DNA of 64,000 bases from Alteromonas stellipolaris (GTDB taxonomy: Bacteria > Pseudomonadota > Gammaproteobacteria > Enterobacterales > Alteromonadaceae). The DNA lies in contig NZ_CP013926.1 in assembly GCF_001562115.1 (NCBI RefSeq), positions 2,914,001 to 2,978,000 of the forward strand, written 5' to 3'. The position numbers and the translations under genes were made by a program. The notes under the pieces were generated by a model. It was given only the letters and a program-made list of their open reading frames with translations. It had not been told where the DNA came from and made no database searches. Positions 45,052-54,450 of this stretch are shown here, piece after piece; the stretch's first letter is position 1; every line of letters begins with the position of its first letter.

Positions 45052-46971
45052 TTACTCTTCATCAATTCTTGCAAGGAAAGACTCTACTTCGTCTAAACTG
45101 CGGGTTCTTCGCATATTCGGCAAACTACCTATAAAGGTTTTCGCATAAGGTTTTGTGACTAAACGATTATCGCAAATAACCAATACTCCCTTATCGGTAG
45201 GGTCGCGGATTAATCGACCAGCCCCCTGCTTTAAGGCAATAACGGCCTGAGGTATCTGAATAACACCAAATGGATTTGCGCCACGTTTTTTAACGTCGTC
45301 CATTCGTGCTTGTAATAGTGGATCGTCTGGTGATGCGAATGGCAGTTTATCTATCATAACGCACACCAAATCATTACCTCGAACGTCCACACCTTCCCAA
45401 AAAGCGCCAGTGCCCATTAATACCGCTTTTTCATCAGCCAGGTAGGCATCTAATAGCGCCTGTTTAGTCGTTGTGCCCTGCACTAATAGTGGGTTGTCAA
45501 TTTCATCTTCTAGCTTACCGGCAATTTCACGCAGCATGGCGTGGCTGGTAAACAACAAAAAGCATCGGCCTTTACTGGCTTTAATCAACCTCTTTGCGGT
45601 ATTCAACAAGGTTTCACGCATAGAAAAACTGTTCGGCTCGGGCAAATACCGAGGTACACACAACATGGCTTGTTCAGGGTAGTTAAAAGGGCTATCTAAG
45701 CCTAGCGTTCTTGAGTCTTCTAATCCCATCCGGCGTTGAAAATGTTCAAAACCGCCGTTAACCATCAAGGTCGCCGAGGTAAATACCCACCCGCGAGGAG
45801 GCGATGCTACAAAACGGCGGAACTTAGCAGCAATCGATAACGGCGTTAAATGCATAATCAAATGGCGAGTGGTAGTTTCATACCACAAGCTCACATTTTC
45901 TTGTTTTTCATCACTTAACGAGTCGAGTTGTTCCCTCACCGACACAATTCTTTCGTACAGATTATCTAAATCTTTATCTCGACCAATGTGCAATTTACAC
46001 ACTTCATGCAGCACCCCTAGCGCTTCTGCTAGTTTGCCCACTTCTAAGCGCACATCATCACGCATTAAGGCTTCAGCCCAATTTCCTCGCTGGGTAGTAT
46101 CGGGGAATAACAGGCGTAAATCGGCAGCAATCATGCGGCATTTGTCGGCAGCTTTATCTAACTGCGCTGCGTCTTTCAACACAGTTCTAAAAATAAGGGT
46201 AATATCTTTGGCTAAATCTTGAATTTGGCGCGTGGAAAGCGATTCACCAAAGTAGTCTGCGGCAATATCAGGTATTTGATGGGCTTCATCAAATATAATG
46301 GCGTCGGCTTCTGGGATAAGCTCTCCAAAGCCGGTATCTTTTAATGCCATGTCAGCGAAAAACAAGTGGTGGTTCACCACAATAATGTCGGCATCCAAGG
46401 CTTTACGCCGTGCCTTAACCAAATAACACTCTTCATAATCGGGGCAGTCGCGCCCAAGACAGTTATCAACGGTAGACGTAACTAATGGCAACACTCGCGC
46501 ATCTTCGGGTAAGCTTTTGAGCTCGCCCATGTCGCCAGTTTTTGTGGTGGTAGACCACAGCTTTACTTCAGACAACTGCCCTAACACGTCTTTCTCCACT
46601 AACGTGGAGTTGCCGCCATGTTGTTCTAGTCGGTGCAAGCAAAGGTAATTAGCACGACCTTTTAACAGTGCGGTTTTACGTCTGCTGCTAAGGGCTTTTT
46701 TCACCAAAGGTAAATCTCGATGAAATAGCTGCTCTTGCAGGTTTTTCGTTCCCGTCGACACAATCGCTTTGCCTTCAGCTAACAGCGCAGGGGCTAGATA
46801 AGCGAAAGTTTTCCCCGTACCGGTCCCGGCTTCAACCACTAGGCTACCGGTTTCATCAATGGCTTCTTTTACCGCCTGCGCCATTTCTGTTTGCGCTTCA
46901 CGGGGAACAAATCCATTGATGGTTTTTGCAAGTAAACCCGTGGAAGAAAAGATGTCATCGATAGTTGGCAT
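45052..46971 (-). CDS. yoaA: ATP-dependent DNA helicase YoaA (DinG/XPD-like)
   Basis: 639 residues. Walker A is EAGTGTGKTFAYLAP near 43-57, Walker B is the DEAH box in IIFDEAHQIPDIAADYF. Between them, Cys residues in LKGRANYLCLHRLEQ and DNCLGRDCPDYEEC match the four 4Fe-4S ligands of the XPD/DinG group. C-terminal motifs include GTGAFWEGVDVRGNDL and QGAGRLIRDPTDKGVLVICD. YoaA works with a polymerase III subunit in replication-damage repair in E. coli. The call as YoaA rather than DinG rests on size and the tsaB neighbour. Confidence 0.93.
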   Translation of the reverse strand: MPTIDDIFSSTGLLAKTINGFVPREAQTEMAQAVKEAIDETGSLVVEAGTGTGKTFAYLAPALLAEGKAIVSTGTKNLQEQLFHRDLPLVKKALSSRRKTALLKGRANYLCLHRLEQHGGNSTLVEKDVLGQLSEVKLWSTTTKTGDMGELKSLPEDARVLPLVTSTVDNCLGRDCPDYEECYLVKARRKALDADIIVVNHHLFFADMALKDTGFGELIPEADAIIFDEAHQIPDIAADYFGESLSTRQIQDLAKDITLIFRTVLKDAAQLDKAADKCRMIAADLRLLFPDTTQRGNWAEALMRDDVRLEVGKLAEALGVLHEVCKLHIGRDKDLDNLYERIVSVREQLDSLSDEKQENVSLWYETTTRHLIMHLTPLSIAAKFRRFVASPPRGWVFTSATLMVNGGFEHFQRRMGLEDSRTLGLDSPFNYPEQAMLCVPRYLPEPNSFSMRETLLNTAKRLIKASKGRCFLLFTSHAMLREIAGKLEDEIDNPLLVQGTTTKQALLDAYLADEKAVLMGTGAFWEGVDVRGNDLVCVMIDKLPFASPDDPLLQARMDDVKKRGANPFGVIQIPQAVIALKQGAGRLIRDPTDKGVLVICDNRLVTKPYAKTFIGSLPNMRRTRSLDEVESFLARIDEE

Positions 46972-47111
46972 AGTGTACTTAACGTAAAAGTGAATATTTG
47001 GCCGCTAGGCCATAAAGCGGTGCATTATGCCAAAGTTTTTCGAAAAATGGTTGGTATTCGCGAAAATTCCATACCGAATGACAGATTTCATGCCCTTCTG
47101 AAGCCGACTGT

Positions 47112-48452
47112 TCACACATTAGCAATCCATACCTGATAGCCCCAAGGGTCAATTTGAACAGGCTTCTCGATATGTAAGTGTTCGGTTTGGCTTGATAGCT
47201 CGTGATGGGAGGTATTTGAATCGAGCGTGCACTTAGAATAAGTGCCATTAAGTATAGGGTCGTTAAATGTAACCTTGCACAAAGCGTCTGAAAAATTGAT
47301 GATAATTAATACCTTATTGTGTTCATCCATTCTTACAAAGCTAAATACCTGTGACATACAATCACTTGGTACCTGAATCATACGGGCACCAAATTCGCCA
47401 TTACCCAAGGCAGGAATAGATTTTTTTATCTTAATTAAGGCGTTGTACAAATCACCGATACGGTGAGGCTGCCATTCAATAGGGTCACGTTCAAAAAACG
47501 CTAAACGCTTTGTTTCACCTGCTTCTTGGCCATTATGAATTAGCGGCATACCTTCACCCAATACCGATAATACAATTGCAGCCTCTAACGCATCGCCAAA
47601 CTGCTCTCGCTGGGTGCCATCCCACGCATTTTTGTCGTGGTTGCTCACAAAAGTCATTCGATAAGCACTGTGCGGCCACGCCCGTTCATTCCATGAATAG
47701 TATTTTCTTAGTCTGTCGAGAGAACATCGACCATGGGCGAGCTCGTGCATGGTTTCATTCCAGCTCCATGCATAAGTCATGTTAAAGGCAGTTTCGTGTA
47801 AATCGCGATTTTCCCACTCGGCTAACATAAATACCGGCTTTATTGCATCTAAGGCAACCCGCGCTTGATGCCAAAAGTCGTTTGGAACATAACCGGCTAC
47901 ATCACATCGAAAACCATCAATATCAAAGCATTCTACCCAATAGCCCATGGCGTTAATCATATACTCACGTAGCGCAGGTTGGTCGTAATCAAACTCGATA
48001 ATATCTGACCAGTCCCACCACGGAGATGGGCGAAATGCACCGTGATGATCTCTGGCATACCAGTGCGGATGCGTGTCGACCAAGGGGTTGTCCCAGGCAC
48101 TATGATTAGGCACCCAGTCTAAAATAACTTTCAAATTCCGTTTGTGCGCTTCTTGTACTAACTCTTTAAAGTCGTCTGCATTGCCAAATTCGGGGTTAAT
48201 GCCCAAGTAGTCTTTAACCGCATACGGGCTGCCAAGCTTACCTTTGCGATTTTTTTCACCAATAGGATGAACAGGCATAAGCCAAAGGATATCGACACCT
48301 AAATCACATATATGACTTAAGCTACTTGTCACTTCTTTGAATGTACCAGATGCTGAAAACTGGCGAGTATTCACCTGATATATAACGGCATTTTTCGACC
48401 ATTCGGGCTGCGTTACACGATAAATTTTCTTGGGTGCTGTCTGATATGTCAT
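47112..48452 (-). CDS. GH13 alpha-amylase family glycosidase
   Basis: 446 residues, no signal peptide, so cytoplasmic. The TIM-barrel motifs of family GH13 are in order: VILDWVPNHSAWDN, GFRCDVAGYVP with nucleophile Asp184, LAEWEN with acid/base Glu212, and FVSNHDKN with Asp273. The short length and the small loop after LWLMPVHPIGEKNRKGKLGS suggest an alpha-glucosidase or maltodextrin-type enzyme rather than a secreted amylase. No maltose transport genes are adjacent, so its substrate stays open. It follows the TauE-like gene by 47 bp on the same strand. Confidence 0.88.
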   Translation of the reverse strand: MTYQTAPKKIYRVTQPEWSKNAVIYQVNTRQFSASGTFKEVTSSLSHICDLGVDILWLMPVHPIGEKNRKGKLGSPYAVKDYLGINPEFGNADDFKELVQEAHKRNLKVILDWVPNHSAWDNPLVDTHPHWYARDHHGAFRPSPWWDWSDIIEFDYDQPALREYMINAMGYWVECFDIDGFRCDVAGYVPNDFWHQARVALDAIKPVFMLAEWENRDLHETAFNMTYAWSWNETMHELAHGRCSLDRLRKYYSWNERAWPHSAYRMTFVSNHDKNAWDGTQREQFGDALEAAIVLSVLGEGMPLIHNGQEAGETKRLAFFERDPIEWQPHRIGDLYNALIKIKKSIPALGNGEFGARMIQVPSDCMSQVFSFVRMDEHNKVLIIINFSDALCKVTFNDPILNGTYSKCTLDSNTSHHELSSQTEHLHIEKPVQIDPWGYQVWIANV

Positions 48453-48499
48453 CTATACATCCTTTTTCTGACAAACGATTCCTGTTTAAAACTGAGCTC

Positions 48500-49411
48500 T
48501 TAGAAAATAGGCAAACCAGATACGCCAAGCAATAGCACCCAAGTGCCAAAGAAAAGCTTAAGTTTTTGGGGTGAAAAAGCCAACACAACAAACTTGGCTA
48601 GCATGCCACCAATAATAGCGCCCGCGCCTGCAAATATCACTACGTCCCAAACTACGGCATGGGTTACTAACACGTGATAAATCACAGCGCCCCATACGGT
48701 AAAGGCTGACAAGATAACAGCTGCTGCGATGGCCATAGTGACATTGAACCCTCTGATGATGAGATAGACAGCCACCAACTCGCCTACCCCCACTGAAAGC
48801 CAAGCAGTAACAATTCCACCGAAAAAAGATACAAATGGCAGCGCCACAATATCAAGTTGCTCAGCATCTTGTTTTAAGGCAACCCGCTTTAAGAAAGGAA
48901 TAGAGGCAAAAATAGCCACGGCAAGCAATATAGAAAATGCGCCAAACCCCAAGTGAATTTGTTCTATTCCGCCTTTAAAAGGTGAAAGAGCAGTAAACGT
49001 TTCTGGCCCAAACTGCGCAAGCCAGACGCCGCACAGTGAAGCGGGTACGCTTAGCATTAAACTTGTAGGCAACGCACGCCACTGACTATCGGTTTGATGA
49101 TGACAGCGTTTATATCGCCACCACGTTATAGCGCCAGCTGTCATACCGCAGCATTGAATAGCGAAACTGGTGGCCACCACACTCTGAGGTGAAAATTGTA
49201 AGTGGTTAAAGAAAGGAACAAACACCACGCCCCCACCAGCACCGGTAGCGTTTGCGAAAATAGCGCCAATGATGCCAAGCAAACTAAAAAGGCTATTCTC
49301 AGCGATGAGAATAAGCGGCGTGGATTGAGAAAAAATCACCGCTACCCACAGCACAAGCAAAAGAATTTTAAATGGGCTTTGTATTACCCATTGAGATAAA
49401 CGATTCAACAC
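48500..49411 (-). CDS. TauE/SafE family sulfite/anion exporter-like permease
   Basis: 303 residues, eight or so hydrophobic helices. The family pattern GIIGAIFANATGAGGGVVFV PFF is near 45-65, with a second copy FVSFFGGIVTAWLSVGVGEL near 195-215, the duplicated Gly-rich motif of TauE/SafE (DUF81) proteins. Members export sulfite, sulfoacetate or other organic anions. No sulfur genes are beside it, so the substrate is unknown. The gene lies upstream of the GH13 gene in the same direction. Confidence 0.82.
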   Translation of the reverse strand: MLNRLSQWVIQSPFKILLLVLWVAVIFSQSTPLILIAENSLFSLLGIIGAIFANATGAGGGVVFVPFFNHLQFSPQSVVATSFAIQCCGMTAGAITWWRYKRCHHQTDSQWRALPTSLMLSVPASLCGVWLAQFGPETFTALSPFKGGIEQIHLGFGAFSILLAVAIFASIPFLKRVALKQDAEQLDIVALPFVSFFGGIVTAWLSVGVGELVAVYLIIRGFNVTMAIAAAVILSAFTVWGAVIYHVLVTHAVVWDVVIFAGAGAIIGGMLAKFVVLAFSPQKLKLFFGTWVLLLGVSGLPIF

Positions 49412-49543
49412 ATTCCCCTAAACGACGCATGGAGATGAAACTCTCGTGTACAGCCAATGCTTTTATTTAAACAAATCACGACGGCAAAATGCCCAATGCC
49501 TACTAATATTACTAGGTAGTCACCGTTTTATCCTTTGAACTTT

Positions 49544-50029
49544 ATGTTAGAAACCATTTCACTCCATGGTAAGAGGAGGTTACGGCTTACGCCTAACCGT
49601 TCAGCCAGCTGGCAAGATACTAAGTGGCTGATGTTGATATTTGCCGTTGTAGTCTTCACTATCGCTATTGGCTGGGCGGTGGTAGGAGTTTGGGTGATTT
49701 TACCCTTTGCTGGTATAGAAGTCGTATTGCTTATTTTTATCATGTACCAAGGTTCCCGCAGTACGTACCGGTGGGAAACCCTTGATATTGAGCCCCACAC
49801 GATTCACTTTTGTACCCGCCACCGCACTCTCTCTTTCACTCGTCCGTCAGCGCATATTATATTTACCGAATCTGAAAACGATTGGCACCTACCCATCGTC
49901 ACCTTAGTGGATGGTGAACAACGTATTGTCTTGGGGGAGTTTCTTAATCTTGAAGATCGCGCATTACTCAAAGAAACACTAGATAACGAAGGCATTATGG
50001 TATGCCGGAATCATTGGTGGAAAACCTAG
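49544..50029 (+). CDS. DUF2244 family membrane protein
   Basis: 161 residues from ATG 49544; a TTG three codons earlier is also open. Two membrane helices (TKWLMLIFAVVVFTIAIGWA and VVGVWVILPFAGIEVVLLIF region) are followed by a conserved cytoplasmic part, GSRSTYRWETLDIEPHTIHF. This layout is that of DUF2244 proteins, which in other bacteria often accompany cytochrome c oxidase genes; none are here. Function unknown. Confidence 0.8.
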   Translation: MLETISLHGKRRLRLTPNRSASWQDTKWLMLIFAVVVFTIAIGWAVVGVWVILPFAGIEVVLLIFIMYQGSRSTYRWETLDIEPHTIHFCTRHRTLSFTRPSAHIIFTESENDWHLPIVTLVDGEQRIVLGEFLNLEDRALLKETLDNEGIMVCRNHWWKT

Positions 50030-50189
50030 CCTTGGTTCTTACTTCTTGTAGTTTAGCTTGCGCGTACTGCTTTCATTTTAGCGCTAGTTTTGGTGAGGTG
50101 AAGCGAAGTTTAAATTAAATTTAATATCCGCTTTTCCGCCCGTGAACTACAACTAGTAATGTCTACTCGTGTTATATCGGAGAACAATC

Positions 50190-50441
50190 ATGAATCTGTA
50201 CATAGAGTCAATTGAAGGCGGTAGCTATTTAGCGGCGACAGGATTAGGTGCATCCCGCACTTTAGTAAGAGACAAAACGTCTCGGCCAAAAACTTTTCAT
50301 TGTCTAAATGAGATTAAAGACCACTTTAATTCTGAAGAGTTTGAACATGTTTGGCTCCGTCAAACCACCCCTTACGAGGAAATGGTAGGTCAATCACAGA
50401 TTCCAGATGCGCTGGAACTCGAAATTGATTGGCACCGATAG
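50190..50441 (+). CDS. Small DUF6482-like protein
   Basis: 83 residues from ATG 50190, with CGGAG seven bases ahead; the frame is open from GTG 50169. The stretch LYIESIEGGSYLAATGLGAS, followed by K-rich turn and FHCLNEIKDHFNS, resembles DUF6482, a small soluble family of unknown role. The end LELEIDWHR is acidic. It stands alone between two plus-strand genes. Confidence 0.6.
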   Translation: MNLYIESIEGGSYLAATGLGASRTLVRDKTSRPKTFHCLNEIKDHFNSEEFEHVWLRQTTPYEEMVGQSQIPDALELEIDWHR

Positions 50442-50620
50442 CAGCTCTCTAGTAGCTCTTTTTTAACTGTCCTTCTTTTAACTACTCTGTTGTGAGCTGA
50501 ACTGGTTTTAGCCATGACATGGCTCACACGACAGAAAACATTCAATACTGGTTAAATAGACCTAGTTGAATAGATGTTACTTACTCGGTAAAGTGGCTGA
50601 TTATCATCTAACAGGACAAT

Positions 50621-51505
50621 ATGATGAAGTTCAGCCCACGTGCTTTTAGCTTAGCGCTTTTACTTACAAGTTGTTTAGTAGGGCTAACCACGCCAGCCTT
50701 TTCCGCCTCGGTTTTCAAAGTGAGTAACGGCGAAAACACCCTCTATATTGGCGGCACGCTTCACCTACTTAGCGAAAGTGATTATCCTCTTCCAGATGCC
50801 TACAACACCGCTTACCAACAGTCAGAAACGTTAGTGTTTGAAACAGACTTAGACGCCTTAGAAACACAAGAATTTGCGCAGTCTATGATGAAACAGCTAA
50901 CTTACAGTCAAGGTAACAGCCTAGCTAATGATCTTTCGGAAGAAACCCTAGCCAATTTATCAGCACACATGGAAGCACGTGGTTTATCACTTTCTAACTT
51001 TATGATGTATAAGCCTGCATTTTTAAGTATTACCTTAAGCATGATTGAACTTCAAATAATGGGGCTAACCAGTGAAGGCGTAGATAAACATTTCTTTAAT
51101 CGTGGCAAAAATGACAATAAAACCATTCTTTGGTTAGAAAGCCCCGAACAGCAACTTTCGTTTATTCAGAAAATGGGTAACGGCGATGAAGATGCGTTTA
51201 TTCAATACACCCTTGAAGACGTTGAAACACTCCCACAGGTTTTACCAAAAATGAAATCGAGTTGGAAAGCCGGCGACATCGATAAAATGTACGAAGAAAG
51301 CATGGCCGATTTCAAGTCCGAATACCCTGATATATTCGATACACTTTTATCATCTAGAAACAAAGCTTGGATGCAATTTTTAGTAGAAGCATTGGCAACT
51401 AAACCCACTGAATTTGTGCTAGTAGGTGCATTGCATTTGCCCGGTGAGTTGGGTGTATTGAATATGCTAGAACAGCAAGGTTTCGATGTTGAAAAGGTGC
51501 AATAG
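50621..51505 (+). CDS. TraB/GumN family protein
   Basis: 294 residues. A signal peptide covers about 1-29 (LTTPAFSAS). The start of the mature part, VFKVSNGENTLYIGGTLHLL, and the end, FVLVGALHLPGELGVLNMLE then QQGFDVEKV, are the paired conserved segments (GxxH and GAxHL) of the TraB/GumN/Tiki fold. These are metal-dependent hydrolase-like proteins, with protease activity known in the animal Tiki proteins. In bacteria the function is mostly unknown. It is periplasmic by prediction. Confidence 0.88.
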   Translation: MMKFSPRAFSLALLLTSCLVGLTTPAFSASVFKVSNGENTLYIGGTLHLLSESDYPLPDAYNTAYQQSETLVFETDLDALETQEFAQSMMKQLTYSQGNSLANDLSEETLANLSAHMEARGLSLSNFMMYKPAFLSITLSMIELQIMGLTSEGVDKHFFNRGKNDNKTILWLESPEQQLSFIQKMGNGDEDAFIQYTLEDVETLPQVLPKMKSSWKAGDIDKMYEESMADFKSEYPDIFDTLLSSRNKAWMQFLVEALATKPTEFVLVGALHLPGELGVLNMLEQQGFDVEKVQ

Positions 51506-51594
51506 CAATAACATTTACATTCAAAACTAACCTTTGAGCACATTTTTTGCGTACTAGGATTGTAGTGACATGCAATAAACGATTAAACCGATCT

Positions 51595-51619
51595 GTTTAG
51601 GTTTTTTTAATACCTAAAC
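51595..51619. other. Hairpin upstream of the SYLF lipoprotein gene
   Basis: GTTTAGGT (51595-51602) pairs with ACCTAAAC (51612-51619) around a T-rich 9-nt loop. It lies 47 bp before the next start codon. It may be a weak terminator of the TraB-like gene or part of the leader of the following gene. Confidence 0.35.
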
Positions 51620-51665
51620 CCAAAGTTTAGATAGTACGTTTTAAAATTGAATCAAAGGAAAAAAT

Positions 51666-52238
51666 ATGAATTTCAAAAGCTTAACTTCACTTTCATTGGT
51701 AGGTTTAGTTTTACTTGCTGTAACTGGCTGCGCCTCTATGGGTGACGGTAGTGTTGCTGAAAAGCGACAAGCTATTTTAGATATGCAGCAAAATGCATTG
51801 GCTAGGTTATACACTGAAAAGCCTGATACCCGTTCTCAAGTTCGAGATGCGGCAGGCTACGCGGTATTCACGAATGCAAATATTAACGTCATTTTCTTTG
51901 CGGCCGGCACGGGTTACGGCGTTGTGAACAACCAAGTTACTGGCACGAAAACTTACATGAATATGGCCGAAGGCGGTGTTGGTCTTGGACTCGGAGCGAA
52001 AGATTACCGCGTAGTAATGGTTTTCCACACGCAAAAAGCCATGAACTACTTTATCGAAAATGGTTGGACAGTAGGTGGCAACGCTGATGCTGCGGCTAAA
52101 GCGGGTAACAAAGGCATGTCAGCAGAAGGCGAAGGGTATTTGGGCAATGTAACCGTGTACACCATGACTGAAAGCGGTTTAGCCTTACAAGCTACCGTGA
52201 AAGGTACCAAGTTTTGGGTAGATAAAGAACTTAACTAG
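51666..52238 (+). CDS. SYLF-domain (YSC84-like) lipoprotein
   Basis: 190 residues. The lipoprotein signal ends LLAVTGCASM, with Cys23 the likely lipid anchor. The rest is one SYLF domain: GYAVFTNANINVIFFAAGTG, then GVGLGLGAKDYRVVMVFHTQ and ENGWTVGGNADAAAKAGNKG. SYLF domains bind phosphoinositides in eukaryotes; bacterial members are envelope lipoproteins with unclear roles. AAAGGAAAAAAT precedes the ATG. Confidence 0.9.
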   Translation: MNFKSLTSLSLVGLVLLAVTGCASMGDGSVAEKRQAILDMQQNALARLYTEKPDTRSQVRDAAGYAVFTNANINVIFFAAGTGYGVVNNQVTGTKTYMNMAEGGVGLGLGAKDYRVVMVFHTQKAMNYFIENGWTVGGNADAAAKAGNKGMSAEGEGYLGNVTVYTMTESGLALQATVKGTKFWVDKELN

Positions 52239-52546
52239 TAGAAACGGTGTTAACAGTAATAATCGGGTGCTGTCCCTTTTAATTTTTTAAGGAATTCAGC
52301 GCCTGTCTTCTATTTCAAATCACAATGATACTTCCACGCTCTGCTACCAATCTCGAACGTTGATTTCATTACCAAAATACAACATATTAGTACTGAGAAA
52401 ATTCAGGCTTTGCCTTCGCAGGGTCACTCAACGATTATAGCCCAGTGCATACGCTACACCTTTGTTGTTGCGTTGACTTGAGGTAAACACCTTTAATTTC
52501 ACAACTATTGATTTTGAGCGGTGTTAAACGAATTCAAAGGAAAACC
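52239..52546. other. Gene-free stretch
   Basis: About 300 bp between the SYLF lipoprotein gene and the next membrane-protein gene. I see no credible gene, RNA or strong hairpin. The plus-strand frame of the next gene is open from 52508, but AAAGGAAAACC before ATG 52547 marks the real start. Confidence 0.4.
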
Positions 52547-53152
52547 ATGGACTTTACTAATAAACACACGGTTAGAGTTACATCGTATTTACTCTTCTTG
52601 CTGGCCGCTACCCAGGCGCTTTACACCCTACTTCGCATGGCCGACATCGATTTTCCACGCCAGCTATTCTGGGGAACAGAAAGTATTATTTTTACCTTCC
52701 TTATGGCATTTGCTGGCGCCGCGATGGTGCGCGCAAAGCATTACCACGTAGGATGGTCTGCCATTGCATTTAGTGCAGCGCTTAATTTAGTACAAGTGAG
52801 TGTTGGCCTTACTATGTTTACACCATTTCGCGAAGCTACAACGCAAAACGAGAGCCTAGGACCTTTAGCGGGTGCAGTAGTGGCCTTGTCTTTCATGATT
52901 TATTACGCAGCAAAGCTCTTGCTAGGTTTTGCGGCACTTATTTTCGGCATCGCAAAAATGCAAGATGGTGCTAAGCCCTTAGGTGGAGTGACTGCGGTAG
53001 TGGGTGTTGTTGCCATGCTTGCCAATGGAATTTTGATTGTATTGGGCCGTAACGCCTTCTTACCTTCGGCGGTTGCTGGTGGGTTTGGTGTCCTCGCAAC
53101 CTTGCTTCTAGGTGTCTGCCTGTTAAGTATTAAACACCATGATGAACAGTAA
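52547..53152 (+). CDS. Membrane protein of unknown function
   Basis: 201 residues from ATG 52547 with AAAGGA ahead. Hydrophobic helices are visible at about 10-30, 43-62, 68-90, 105-130, 140-160 and 165-190, so five or six membrane spans with short loops. No family motif was recognised. The gene is followed 58 bp later by an acetyltransferase gene on the same strand. Confidence 0.65.
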   Translation: MDFTNKHTVRVTSYLLFLLAATQALYTLLRMADIDFPRQLFWGTESIIFTFLMAFAGAAMVRAKHYHVGWSAIAFSAALNLVQVSVGLTMFTPFREATTQNESLGPLAGAVVALSFMIYYAAKLLLGFAALIFGIAKMQDGAKPLGGVTAVVGVVAMLANGILIVLGRNAFLPSAVAGGFGVLATLLLGVCLLSIKHHDEQ

Positions 53153-53210
53153 ATTTTAACATCAGCTGATAACTTCCCCTCACTATGACTAACAGACATT
53201 TGGAAAGATA

Positions 53211-53705
53211 ATGATTATTAGAAATGCAGTTTTAGAAGATTCGCCCAAAATAGCTGAAATCTATAATTTCTATGTTGCTAATTCCTGTATCACTTTTGAA
53301 GAAACTGAAGTTTCTAGCGAAGAGATGTCTAATAGATTAAGGAAAGTGTCAGAATCTACTTTACCATGGATAGTTGCCATCGAAGACGAAGCAGTTATAG
53401 GGTATGCATATGCCACTAAATGGAAAGAAAGAACCGCATATCGATTTTCTGTAGAGTCGACGATTTACCTTTCTAACGAAGCCCAAGGAAAAGGGTTAGG
53501 CACTGAACTCTATGAAGCACTTTTAGATAAACTTAAACGTCTGGGTATCAATAGTGTAATCGGTGGCATCACTCTACCTAACCCCGCCAGTATTGGTTTG
53601 CACGAAAAATTAGGTATGGAAAAAGTAGCTCATTTCCCTAAGGTTGGGTTTAAATTTGGTGAATGGTTAGATGTGGGGTATTGGCAGCTGGGCCTTCACA
53701 CTTAG
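53211..53705 (+). CDS. GNAT acetyltransferase, phosphinothricin acetyltransferase-like
   Basis: 164 residues. The start MIIRNAVLEDSPKIAEIYNF YVANS, the middle VIGYAYATKWKERTAYRFSV, the acetyl-CoA loop NEAQGKGLGTELYEAL and the end EKLGMEKVAHFPKVGFKFGE are together the pattern of the Pat/MddA (YncA) group. These acetylate phosphinothricin, methionine sulfoximine or similar amino acids. Whether this one detoxifies an amino-acid analogue or has another acceptor is unknown. Confidence 0.88.
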   Translation: MIIRNAVLEDSPKIAEIYNFYVANSCITFEETEVSSEEMSNRLRKVSESTLPWIVAIEDEAVIGYAYATKWKERTAYRFSVESTIYLSNEAQGKGLGTELYEALLDKLKRLGINSVIGGITLPNPASIGLHEKLGMEKVAHFPKVGFKFGEWLDVGYWQLGLHT

Positions 53706-53804
53706 GGCTTTTAGAAGCATTCTTTATGTTCAAGTTGGCTATTAAGTAAATTGTGTACAAATTTAGAAGTTAAAGGTTACATAAAATCAGGGAATAGTAT
53801 TTTT

Positions 53805-54098
53805 ATGGAAAAGCGTTCAAAAAGCTCTCATTTTTGTTTGGTTACTGGGTTTATCCTGCTATCTAGTGGCTGTCATTCAATTAAAGACATGCATGATTGT
53901 TCAGCGCGAGTCTTTGAAATGCGTCAACAGGTAGTTGATGAGCAAGTATATGAGAACGACTTATTTTTAGAGACCGACGATCCAGATCGATATAAGGGTT
54001 CTAATGGGAAAGTTAACCTTGCTCTAGACTTACTGCTTAGTGACGAATTTGAATTACCGCCTCAACCACCTCGCTTACCGCCAATAACCTGCGATTAA
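53805..54098 (+). CDS. Small lipoprotein of unknown function
   Basis: 97 residues from ATG 53805, chosen because a lipoprotein signal begins there; the frame is open from a GTG at 53751. FCLVTGFILLSSGCHSIKDM gives a lipobox with Cys near residue 24. The mature part is acidic and ends with a proline-rich tail, PPQPPRLPPITCD. No family recognised. Another Cys near residue 33 and one at the C-terminus could pair. Confidence 0.6.
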   Translation: MEKRSKSSHFCLVTGFILLSSGCHSIKDMHDCSARVFEMRQQVVDEQVYENDLFLETDDPDRYKGSNGKVNLALDLLLSDEFELPPQPPRLPPITCD

Positions 54099-54225
54099 TC
54101 AATTAGTCTAAAACACTTGATTTTTAAACTAAAGTTGAGTGCCCAGCCCCTATCCTGTAGCCACCGAAGTGATAATATTTGGTTGTGATTTGTTACTTTC
54201 CTTCTAAACGCTTACGGGTATTAAT

Positions 54226-54357
54226 ATGACAACGCTACTTTCTTTAAATGCAGATGATTTACTTATTGTTACTGGTATTGCGCTTATGTTTATCAGTTAT
54301 GCGTTTTTACTGCCTACTGAACTAAAGCGTGCAATTAAAAGCAGCGGCAACAAATAA
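54226..54357 (+). CDS. Small single-span membrane protein
   Basis: A 43-codon frame from ATG 54226 to TAA 54357: MTTLLSLNADDLLIVTG, one hydrophobic helix (LLIVTGIALMFISYAFLL) and a positive tail LKRAIKSSGNK. That order fits a small inner-membrane protein with its C-terminus in the cytoplasm. A GGGT stretch is 6-10 bases before the start, only a weak ribosome-binding site. Support rests on composition and topology alone. Confidence 0.45.
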   Translation: MTTLLSLNADDLLIVTGIALMFISYAFLLPTELKRAIKSSGNK

Positions 54358-54450
54358 TATAAGCTTACTGAATGTAATTTTGTTCTGCAGAGTTACTTAA
54401 AGGCGGCATAAGAGAGATGACAGGAATGAACCCGAAAGCCGCCTGCACAG

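Noticed and set aside
46979..47248. Minus-strand frame between yoaA and the GH13 gene
   Set aside because: It overlaps the end of the GH13 gene in another frame and shows no protein family features.
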